From positions 124,001 to 188,000 of the forward strand of contig NC_008268.1 in NCBI RefSeq assembly GCF_000014565.1: a stretch of 64,000 nucleotides of DNA. The letters run 5' to 3'. The notes under the pieces are model-generated. The model was given only the letters and a program-made list of their open reading frames with translations, was not told where the DNA came from and made no database searches. A program made the position numbers and the translations under genes. Shown piece after piece: positions 49,766-61,700 of this stretch. Each line of letters begins with the position of its first letter. Within the stretch, counting starts at the first letter, position 1. Origin of the DNA: Rhodococcus jostii RHA1. GTDB lineage: Bacteria; Actinomycetota; Actinomycetes; Mycobacteriales; Mycobacteriaceae.

Positions 49766-52700
49766 GACGCACCGGCACCGTCCACCCCGTCGTTCGTCCA
49801 CTTCTGGATGCGTTGTCCCAGCGACTGCGGTGTGGGGTCGCTGAACATCCATTGCAGCGGGAAGTCGATTCCCAGCTCGGACCCGAGCGCGGATGCGACC
49901 CGGGTGGCGATCAGCGAGTTGCCCCCGAGGTCGAAGAAGCTGTCCGTGACTCCCACGCGGTCGATGCCGAGCACGTCGGCGAACACCGTGGCGACGGCGC
50001 GCTCGGCCGCCGTTCGCGGCGCCTGGTACTCGTCGGCCGCCGACCGGGCGGCCGGTGCGGGCAGGGCCGTGCGGTCGAGTTTGCCGTTCGCCGACAGCGG
50101 CAGGGTATCCAGGTGCACGACCTGGGCCGGGATCATGTACGACGGGACGCGCGCGGACAGGTGTGCGCGCACGTCGGACCAGTCGGCCGCGCGCGGTCCC
50201 ACCAGGTACGCCACCAACGCTTCCTCGCCGCGGTCGTCGCGGTGCACCACCACCACCGCCTGCGACACGTCCGGATGCGCCTCCAGCGCCGCCTCGATCT
50301 CCCCCAACTCGATCCGCTGCCCCCGCAACTTCACCTGGAAATCGGTACGCCCCACATACTCCAGAACCCCATCCGCGCGGCGACGCACCAGATCCCCCGT
50401 CCGGTACATCCGCCCACCCGCCACGTGCGGGTTCGCCACGAACCGATCCGCCGACAGATCCGGACGATTCAGATACCCCCGCGCCAGCTGATCGCCCGCC
50501 AGATACAACTCCCCCGCCACCCCGTTCGGCACCGGATGCAACCTCGAATCGAGCACATGCACCTGCGTGTTCCACACCGGACGCCCGATCGGCACCGTCA
50601 CCGTGTCCGCCGCACCGGTCTCCCAATACGTGACATCGACCGCGGCCTCCGTCGGCCCGTACAAATTGTGCAGATCGGCACCACAGACCGCCCGGAACCG
50701 CGACACCTGCTCCGGCGTCAACGCCTCACCTGAACAGAACACCAACCGCAACGAATCACACACCGCCACAGCAGGTTCGGCAGTGAACACCGACAGCATC
50801 GACGGTACGAAGTGGGTGGTCGTCACGTGACGTTCCTGTATCAGCCCTGTCAGGTACCGCGGATCGCGGTGTCCGTCGGGTGCGGCGATCACCAGGGAGG
50901 CTCCCACCTGCAGCGGCCAGAACAGCTCCCACACCGACACGTCGAACGTCACCGGGGTCTTCTGCAGGACGACGTCCGCACTGGTCAGGGTGTATTCGTG
51001 CTGCATCCACAGCAGTCGGTTCACGATCGCGCCGTGGGTGACGGCGACGCCCTTGGGCCGGCCCGTCGACCCGGACGTGAAGATCACGTACGCCGTGTTC
51101 GCCGGGGACAGCGGCCACAGCCGGTCCGCGTCGGTGACGGGCGAGCTGTCGAAGCCGGAGACGTCCTCGGACGCGACGTCGATGACGGGGACCGATCCGC
51201 CGCCGGCGAGTCCGGCACCGCTGACCAGCACACATGCCGGCTGTGCGGTGTCGAGTACATGCGCGGTGCGCTCGGCGGGGTGGTCCGGATCCACCGGCAG
51301 GTAGGCGCCGCCGGCCTTCACGACGGCGTAGATCGCGACGAGCAGATCGATCGAACGGCGCATCGCGACCGCCACCACCGACTCGGGGCCGACGCCCTGC
51401 TCGATCAGTCGGCGCGCCAGCCTGTTCACGCGGGCGTCGAAGTCGGCGTACGTCAACTCGTCCCGGTCGAAGATCACCGCGACGCGGACGGGGTCCGCCG
51501 CGACCCTCGTGTCGAACAGCGACGCCAGGGTGCCGGCGGGCACCTCGTGCGATGTCGCGTTGGTGCCGGCGATCTGCTTCCGTTCGCCGCTGCCGAGGAC
51601 GTCGATGTCGCCGACCGCGGTGTCCGGACTGTCGGTGGCCGCCCGGAGAACCTGCTGGAACCGCTGTCCGAACACGTGCATGGACGGCTCGTCGAACAGG
51701 TCGGAGGCGTACGTGAGGCGGGCCGCGATCCCGTCCGGACTTCCCGCCGAGTCGAACTGCTCCATCAGGGTGAGCTGCAGGTCGAACTTGGCGATGTCGA
51801 CGTCGAAGTCGACGCCGCTCACCGACAGGTCACCCAGTCGAAGGGTCGCCTGGTCGAGGTTCTGGAACGTGAGCATCACCTGGAACAGGGGATGCCGCCC
51901 GGTGGACCGCGACGGATTGACGACCTCCACGAGGCGCTCGAACGGGACGTCCGCGTGGGAGAAGGCGGCGAGATCGGTCTCGCGCACGTCGGCGACCAGT
52001 TCGGCGAAGGTCCGGCCTCCGTCGACCTGCTGGCGCAGGACCAGCGTGTTGACGAACATGCCGATCAGGTCGTCGAGTTCGCGTTCGCCACGGCCCGCGA
52101 CGGGTGTGCCGATGGCGATGTCCCCGGTGCCGGAGAGTCGGCTCAGCAGCACCGCGAGCGCCGCGTGCACGAGCATGAACAGGGACGCGTTCGCGTCCCG
52201 CGCCGCACCCAGGAGCGTGCCGTGCAGGTCGGCCGGCACGGTGAAGTCGACGGTGCCGCCCCGGTACGACGCGACCGCGGGACGCGGGCGGTCGGTGGGC
52301 AGGTCCAACTGATCCGGTGCGCCCGCGAGGGTGTGCGTCCAGAACGCGAGTTGCCGTGCCGACACCGATTCGGGATCGGTCTCGTCGCCGAGAAGCGCCC
52401 GCTGCCACAGCGCGTAGTCGGCGTACTGCACCGGCAGCGGCGCCCAGTCGGGCGTGGTGTCCGCCGACCGCGCCGCGTACGCCGTCATCACGTCCCGCAC
52501 CATCGGGGCCATCGACCAGCCGTCGCCGGAGATGTGATGAACCACCAGGGCGAGAACGTGTTCCGTCGCGGACATGCGGAAGATCCGCACCCGCACCGGA
52601 ACCTCCGTGGTGACGTCGAATCCGGTGGTCACCAGGCCGGCGATCAGAGCGGGCAGCGCGGCCTCGTCCGTCGCGACGACGGACATTTCGCCCCCCACCC

Positions 52701-55700
52701 GGTCGATGGGCAGGATCACCTGGTGCGGGCCGTCCGCGGAGTCCGGGTACACCGTCCGCAGCGACTCGTGCCTGCGGACGACGTCGGCGACCGCATGCTG
52801 CAGTGCGTCGACGTCCAGCGCGCCCGACAGCCGGACCGCCGCGGGAATGTTGTGCACCGCGGAGTTCGGGTCGAACCTGTTGAGGAACCACATCCGGTGT
52901 TGCGCCGACGACAGCGGAATCCGTTCGGGGCGCACCGCCGGTGTCAGCGCCGGGCGGGCGGGTGCGGTGGCGTCGATCGAATCCAGTAGTGCCGCAAGGG
53001 CGGCGACGGTGGGCGCCTCGAACAGGGTTCGAATCTCCACACGGCACCCGAGCCGCTCGGACAGGCGGGCGACCACCCGGGTGGCGACGAGGGAGTTGCC
53101 ACCGAGGTCGAAGAAGTTCGCTGCGGTACCGACCTGGTCGACGCCGAGCACGTCGGCGAACACGGCGGCAACCGCTTCCTCCGTGGGCGTCGCGGGGGCA
53201 CGATATTCGTCTGTCGCCGAGGCGAAGTCGGGTGCGGGAAGGGCCCTGCGGTCGAGTTTGCCGTTCGAGGTCAGGGGCAGTTGCGCGAGCACGACGAGGG
53301 CGGCGGGCACCATGTAGCTCGGGACGGCGGCGCCGACCTCGGCGAGAACCGCGGCGAAGTCGACGGTGGCACCGTCCTCGGGGACGACGTAGCCGATCAG
53401 GGTCGTCCCGGTGTGCGGGTGCTGGTGGGCGACGACGACGGCCTGCCCCACTCCCGCGCTCGACACCAGGGCGGACTCGATCTCGCCGAGTTCGATGCGG
53501 AACCCGCGGACCTTCACCTGGAAGTCGGAGCGCTCGAGGTACTCGAGGACGCCCCTGCTGTCCCGGACGTGCCAGCGGACGACGTCGCCGGTGCGGTAGA
53601 GCCGCGAACCGGATGCGCCGAAGGGGTTGGCCACGAAGCGTTCGGCCGTCAGATCCGCGCGAGCGACGTAGCCGCGGGCCAGTTGCTCACCGGCGAGATA
53701 CAGCTCACCCGCTACCCCGACGGGGACCGGGTTCAAGCGGGCGTCCAGCACGAACACCTGCGTGTTCCACTCGGGTCCGCCGATGGGAACGGTGTCGACA
53801 TCGTCGGCGGTGTGTGTCCATGCGGTCACGGACACGGCGGCCTCGGTGGGCCCGTACAGGTTGTGTAGCGCGACGGTCCCGAACCGGCGGCGGAAGCGGG
53901 CGGCGGTGTCGACGGGCAGCGCTTCGCCGATGCACAGCACCCGCCGCAGGGCCGGCTGCTCCCCCGCATCCGGCGTCGCCAGGAAGGCCTCCAACAGGGA
54001 CGGCACGAAATGTGCTGTCGTGACGCGCTGCTGACGCATCAGGTCCGCCAGGTAGGCCGGGTCGCGGTGACCGTCCGGGCGGGCGATGACGAGTCGGGCG
54101 CCCGTGGTCAGCGGCCAGAACAGTTCCCACACCGACAGGTCGAACGTGACGGGTGTCTTCTGCACGACGGCGTCGGTGGTGTCGAGCGAGTATTCGTGCT
54201 GCTTCCAGCGGAGTTGGTTCGCGATGGCGGCGTGAGTCACGGCGACCCCCTTGGGCCGGCCGGTGGACCCGGACGTGAAGATCAGGTACGCCGTGTTCTC
54301 CGGCCGCAGCGGGGCGAGGCGACGCGCATCGGTCACCGGTTCGCGTGGTGAGCCGGTGTGGTCGAGGGTGTCGATCTCGATGACCGGGACGGACTCGGCG
54401 GCGAACCCGTCCGAGGACGTGGTGAGGATGCACACCGGTCGTGCGGTCGCGAGCACGTAGGCGAGGCGGTCGGCCGGATGGGTGAGATCGATCGGGAGGT
54501 ACGCGCCGCCGGCTCGCAGCACCGCGTACATCCCGACCAGCAGTTCGATCGACCGGTTCATCGCCAGTCCCACCACGGATTCCGGTCCCACCCCGCGATC
54601 GATCAGGCGGTGGGCGAGCACGTCGACACGGCGGTCGAACTCCGCATAGGTCAGTTCGGTGCCCTCGAAGAACACCGCGGCCTTCTCGGGGGTGCGCGCC
54701 GCCTGGGCGGAGAACAGTTCGGCGAGCGTCGTCGGCGGCAGATCGACGCCGGTGTCGTTGAAGTCGGCGACGATCGACTGTCGTTCGGGGCCGTCGAGGA
54801 GGTCGATGGCCCCGACGGCCACGTCCGGATCCTCCACGACCGACGCGAGCACGCGGGTGAAGCGTTCCGCGAACGCCCGCACGGTGGATTCGTCGAAGAG
54901 GTCGGTGGCGTAGGTGAACTGTGCCTCGATCACGTCCGGGGATCCGTCGGCGTCGTGCTTCTCCGACAATGTCAGGTGCAGATCGAAGTTGGAGATCGTG
55001 TTCGGCACGTCGAGTCCCTCGACGTGCAGTCCGGGAAGTTCGAGTGTGGTGGTGGCGAGGTTCTGGAACGAGAACGCGACCTGGAACAGCGGGTGGTGCG
55101 CGCGGGACCGGGCCGGGTTCAGCACGTCGACGAGGCGCTCGAACGGAATGTCGGAGTGCGCGAACGCATTCAGATCGGCAGAGCGTACGTCGGCGAGGCT
55201 GTCCGCGAACGAACTCGCGAGGGCCACCCGGGTGCGCAGTACCAGGGTGTTCACGAACATGCCGACGAGTTCGTCGAGGGATTCCTCACCGCGGCCGGCG
55301 ATGGGTGCGCCGACGGCGATGTCGGACTCGTTGCTCAGTCGCGCGAGCAGCACCGCGAGCGCGGTGTGCATCACCATGAACAGGGAGGTGTTCCGGCCGC
55401 GTGCGAGCGCCAGCAGGGCGCGGTGGGTGCCGGCGTCGATGGTGAACGGCACGTGCGCGCCCAGGTGCGACGCGACCGCGGGGCGGGGACGGTCGGTCGG
55501 CAGGGACGGCCGGTCCGGCAGACCCTCCAGCGTGCGAGTCCAGTAGGCGATCTGAGCAGCGGCGACCGATTCGGGATCGGTCTCGTCGCCGAGGAGTTCC
55601 CGCTGCCACAGGCTGTAGTCGGCGTACTGCACCGGCAGCGGCGTCCAGCGGGGAACGTGTCCCTCGGCGCGGGCGGTGTAGGCGAGCATGACGTCGCGGG

Positions 55701-58700
55701 CCAGCGGGGCGAGCGACCAGCCGTCACCCGAGATGTGGTGGGCGACCATCACGAGCACGTAGTCGTCGGCGCCGACGCGGTACATCCGCGCCCGCAGCGG
55801 CACGTCCGCGGTCACGTCGAAGCCCGTCGTGACGAGTGCGAGCACCCGGTCGAGGACGTCGTCGGGGTGCGCCGCCACCGGTGTCAGGTCGGGCACCGCG
55901 TCCCCGGCGGGCACGATCACCTGGTGCGGACCGTCGACGGAGTCGGGATAGACGGTGCGCAGCGCCTCGTGCCGCCCGACGAGATCGGCGATCGCGATCT
56001 GCATGGCACGCAGGTCCACCTCGCCCGACAGCCGGAGCGCGACCGGCAGGTTGTAGGCGGGCGATGCGGTGTCGAACTGGTTGATGAACCACATCCGCTG
56101 CTGGGCGAGCGACAGCGGAATGTGCTCGGGCCGGGGCTTCGCCGTCAGCGCGGGGCGTCGCACACCGTGGGTGGTGGTCTCGGTGATGCGTGCCGCGAGT
56201 GCGGCGACGGTCGGCGACTCGAACACTTCACGGACCCCGACGTGGACGTCGAGTGCGGCGTTGATCCGCGACACCACCTGGGTGGCGAGCAACGAGTTGC
56301 CGCCGAGGTCGAAGAAGCTGTCGTGGATGCCGATCTCGGGCAACGCGAGGATGTCCGCGAAGATGCCGGCGACGATCACTTCCATCGGGTTCCGCGGTGC
56401 CTCGAATGTCGTGGCCGCGGCGACGAAGATCGGCTCGGGCAGCGCGGCCCGGTCGAGCTTGCCCGCCGGGGTGAGCGGCAGGGCGTCGAGGAGCGTGACG
56501 GAGGCGGGAACCATGTAGGCGGGCAGGGTGCGCCCGACGAAGTTCGCGACCTCGACCCGGTCCACGTCCTCACCGGTGAACGGCAGCACGTACGCGACGA
56601 GGGAGGTCTCCCCGTTCGGGTGCTCGTACCCGATCGTGGTGGCGTACTCGATCTGCGGGTGTGCGGTGAGCGCGGCATCGATCTCGCCGAGTTCGATCCG
56701 GAATCCGCGGATCTTCACCTGGTGGTCGGTGCGGCCGACGAAATCGAGGACGCGGTTCTCCCGCCACCGGACGAGGTCGCCGGTGCGGTACATCAGGTCG
56801 CCGGGCTCGCCGTACGGGTCGGCGACGAAGCGTTCGGCGGTCAGTCCCGGCCGTCCCAGGTAGCCGCGGGCGAGGCTCGGTCCTCCGACGTACAGTTCGC
56901 CCGGCACACCCACCGGCACCGGGCGCAGCCGGCCGTCCAGCACGAGTGCCCGCACTCCGCGGCTCGGGCCACCGATGGTGACCGGTTCGCCGGCGCGGAG
57001 GGGTTCGGTGATGGACGACATGATCGTCGCCTCGCTGGGGCCGTACGCGTTCACCATGCGACGCCCGGGCGCCCAGCGGGCGACCAGTTCCGGTGGGCAC
57101 ACGTCACCGGCGACCACGACCACGGCGAGGTCGTCGAGCCCGTGATGGTCCACCGACGCCAGCGCCGCCGGAGTGGAGAACGCATGGGTGACGTGTTCCG
57201 CGGCGAGCAGTTCCGCGAGTTCCGATCCGCCGTAGATCGTGGGCGGGGCGATGACCATCGTGGCTCCCGCGCCGAGTGCCATCAGCATCTCGAACACCGA
57301 GGCGTCGAAGCTCGGGGACGCGAAATGCAGTGTCCGCGAGCCGGAGGTGACCCCGAGGAGCTCACGCTCGTCGGTCACCAGGTTCATCAGACCGCGATGC
57401 GTGACCGCGACTCCCTTGGGCCGGCCGGTGGACCCCGACGTGTAGATGACGTACGCCACCTGGTCGGACAGGATCGGCCGCATGCGGTCGCGGTTGGTCA
57501 GCGGCAACCGGGATTCGTGGGTGCAGCGCACCGCGAGTGCCGGGTCGTCGAGCAGCATCCACCGGATCGAGTCCGGGAGGACGTCCTGTTTCGCGGACAC
57601 GGTGATCCCGACCATCGCCCCGGAGTCCTGCACCATGTGCAGGACCCGGTCCGCGGGATAACCGGGGTCGACGGGCACGAAGGCTGCACCGGTCTTGGCC
57701 ACCGCCCACACGGCCACCACGGATTCGAGGGACCGCGGCAGCGCCAGCGCGACCCGGGTTTCGGGTCCCACTCCCCTGTCGACGAGCAACCGGGCCAGCT
57801 GGTTCGACCGTTCGTCGAGGTCCCGGTACGTGAGGCTCTCCCCCTCGAAGACGACGGCGGGTCCGTCGGGTGCCGCGGCGACGGCGTCGGCGAGGATCTC
57901 GGGCAGCATCTGCACAGGTCGCGCGTCGGCGCCGCGCACCGGGGTGAGCGCCGCGTATTCCTCGTCGCCGAGGACCGGAATGTCACCGATCGGCCGCTGC
58001 GGGTCGGCGACGACCGCCTCGAAGATCCGCCGCAGCCGGATCGCGTACTCGGCGGCGGTGCTCTCGTCGAAAATGTCTGTCGCGTAAACCAGTTCGGCGT
58101 CGATGCCGGCGGCCTCGGAGGCGTCGTCGAGCCGCTCGGTGAGCGTGAAGTGCAGGTCGAACTTCGCGGTGCTCGCGTCGAGGGTGAGCGGCTCCAGCGA
58201 CAGCCCGTCCAGTTCGAGTCGGTCGGCGGAGACCGCCTGCACGCCGAGCGCCACCTGGAACAGCGGGTGGTGCGAGGTGGAGCGGACCGGGCTGAGAACC
58301 TCCACCAGCCGCTCGAACGGCAGGTCCGCGTGGGCGAACGCCTCGAGGTCGACGTCCCGGGCCTGTTCGAGCAGCGACACGAACGACGCCCCCGGGTCCA
58401 GCGTCGTGCGCAACACGAGGGTGTTGACGAACATGCCGATGATGTCGTCGAGTTCCACCCGGCCGCGACCGGCGATCGCCGTGCCGACGGTGATGTCGGA
58501 GCTCGTGCTGAGCCGGCCCAGCAGGACGCTGAGCGCGGCGTGGGCGACCATGAAGATGCTGGCGCCGTGCGCGCGTGCCAGCTCGGCCAGGGCCCGGTGC
58601 GTGTCGGCGTCCAGGGTGAAACGCGTTGCCGCACCCCGATGCGACGGAACGGCCGGCCTGCCCCGGTCCCCCGGCAGGTACAGCTGGTCCGGGACACCGG

Positions 58701-61700
58701 CGAGTGTCCGGGTCCAATACTCGAGCTGGGCGGCGGCGAGGCTGCCCGGGTCGGATTCGACGCCGAGCACCTCCCGCTGCCACAGCGCGTAGTCGGCGTA
58801 CTGCACCGGCAGCGGCGCCCAGCTGGGCGCATGACCTGCCGCGCGGCTCGAGTACGCGATCATCACGTCCCGGATCAGCGGTTCCATGGACACGCCGTCG
58901 GCGGCGATGTGATGGACGACGAAAGCGAGCACGTGCTCGGTGTCGCCGAGCGAGTACACCTTCACCCGCAGGGGCACGGCCTGGGAGACGTCGAAGCCGG
59001 TCAGCAGGAACTGCTCGAGATCCGCGCGTAGACCGCTCTCGCTCACGCGGACCGGTGCGGTGTCGGGGGTGAACTGTCCGGGCTCGAGGATCACCTGGTG
59101 CGGTCCGCCCCGGGAATCGGGGAAGACGGTCCGCAGCGATTCGTGCCGGGTGATCAGATCATCGATCGCCGCGGCCAGCGCCGCCGTGTCCAGCGGTCCG
59201 GTGAGCCGGACCGCGGCAGGCAGGTTGTATGCGGGCGAGGACGTCTCGAACTGGTTGAGGAACCACATCCGCTGCTGCGCGAGTGACAGCGGGATCCGGT
59301 CGGGACGCGGCTGCGGCGCCAGGGCCGGTCCGGCGGAAGCGCCGTCGCCCGCCTCGGACATTCGCGGCGCCAGCGACTCGGCCAGCGCGAGGACGGTCGG
59401 GGCTTCGAAGAGATCACGCACGGTGACCCGGATGTCGAGCAGGGCGCCGACCCGGGCGGTCACCCGGGTCGCGGAGAGCGAGTTACCGCCTGCATCGAAG
59501 AAATCCGTGTCGAGACCGATGTCCGTACCGCCCAGCACTTCGGCAAACGCATCCGCGATCGACTGCTCCAGGGGGTTCCGCGGTTCCCGGTACACGATCT
59601 CCTTGGCTGCCGCACCGAAGTCGGGCGCGGGCAGGGCGTCCCGGTCGAGTTTGCCATTCGGGGTCAGCGGAATCGTGTCCAGGAACACGAGCGCCGACGG
59701 AACCATGTATCCCGGCAATGCCTGACGCAGAAACGCGAGCAGAGCTGCCGGATCACGGTCGGCGCCCGCACCGACCAGCACGTGCGATGCCAGTCGGGTT
59801 TCCGCGGGCGACTCGTAGCCCAGGGTGGCAGCGAATTCGACATCGGGATGTGCGTTGAGGGCGGCATCGATCTCGCCGAGTTCGATACGAAGTCCACGAA
59901 CCTTGACCTGATGGTCGGAGCGGCCGAGGTACTCGATCGCATGTCCGGGAAAAGTGCCGTCGGTCATGCTGCCGGTCACACCGGAATGTACTGCGCGCCA
60001 GCGCACAATGTCACCGGTGCGGTACATCCGGGCACCGGCGGCCTCGAACGGACTGGCCACGAAGCGGTGTGCCGTGAGCGCGGCACGCTCGTGGTATCCG
60101 CGTGCCAGAGCCGGTCCCAGCAGGTACAGCTCTCCCACGACACCGACCGGCACGGGCCGCAACCTCGAATCGAGAACCACGGCGGCGACCCCGGGCAGCG
60201 GCCCGCCGATGGTGATGTCTCGGCCCTGGCCGAGCACCGAGCTGAACGTGGCGCCCACCGTCACTTCGGTGGGACCGTACCCGTTGACGAGTTCGAGTCG
60301 GTCGGCCCATCGCGCCACCGTCTCCGGTGGGCAGGCGTCGCCGCCGACGACGATCGAGCGTAGATCGTCCAGTCCCTCCGGCTCGACCGACGCCAGAGCA
60401 GCATTCGTGATGGTCATGTGCGTGACGCGTTCGGACTGCAACACCTCGTGTAGCTCTACGCCGCCGTACACACCGGGCGGGCAGACCACCAGCGCGGCCC
60501 CGGAAGTGTGGGCCAGAAGCAGTTCGAGGACGGACAGGTCGAACGTCGGGGACGCGAGGTGCGCGACCCGGGATTCCTCGGTGGCCCGCACTGCGGTGGT
60601 ATACGAGCCGGCGAGATTCGCGAGACCGCGGTGGGACACCACCACGCCCTTGGGCAGTCCCGTCGAACCCGACGTGTAGATGAGATAGGCGGGATGATCG
60701 ACGTGCAGAGCGGAGGTACGATCCGCATCCCCGACCGGCGCAGTGCTCGCCGAGGACAATTCGCGGAGCACTGCCGGATCGTCGAGTACGAGCCAGTCCG
60801 TCACCCCCGGGAGGTGTTCGGCGAACTCGGCGCAGGTGACACCGACGACGACTCCCGAATCCCGCAGAATGTGCGCGATGCGGTCCGCCGGATGCGCGGG
60901 GTCGATCGGAACGTAGGCCGCACCGGTCTTGGCAGCGGCCCACACGCACAGCACCGATTCGACAGAGCGCGGCAAGGCTAGTGCGACGTAGGTTTCCGGG
61001 CCGACGCCCATCCCGATGAGTGCACGTGCCAGCTGTGTCGATCGTCGGTCCAGCTCACGGTAATCGATCGAGACACCGTCGAAGACGACGGCAGTCGAGT
61101 CCGGATACCGTTCCGCCGTCGCGACGAGCAGCTCGGGCAGGGTGGCGTTCGCGAGCAACGGCCCGCCCCACACCGGTGCGAGGGACCCTTGCTCGGCCGC
61201 ACCCAGGATGGCGATATCGCCGACGGCGATATCGTCGGCGGAAGCGACCGCCTCCAGGATCCGCAGGAATCGGTCCGCGAATCCCGCGACAGTGGCGCGT
61301 TCGAAGAGTTCCGATGCGAATGTGAAGGCACCGGAAATCCCGTGATGGTGTCCGGCGTCGTCCACGATCTCGGCGAGCGCCAGATCCAGATCGAACTTCG
61401 CGATGTGAGGATCGAAGTCGACGGCCTCTACCACCAACTGCGGCAGTTCCATCGTCACCGGCCGCAGATTCTGGAAGGCGAACATCACCTGAAACAGCGG
61501 GTGCCGATCGGACGACCGGGTGGGACGCAGGATCTCGACGAGCCGGTCGAAGGGAACCTCCGTGTCCTGGAACGCCGTGAGATCGACATCGCGCACCTGT
61601 TCCAGGAGAGCGTCGATACTCTCGCCGGGGTCAATCCGTGTGCGCAAGGCCAGGGTGTTCACGAACATTCCGACGAGCGGGTCGAGTCCCTCGTCCCCGC

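Noticed and set aside
54358..59031. Plus-strand frame of 1557 codons inside NRPS2
   Set aside because: Same reason: antisense shadow of C-A-T modules, low-complexity composition, no start signal.
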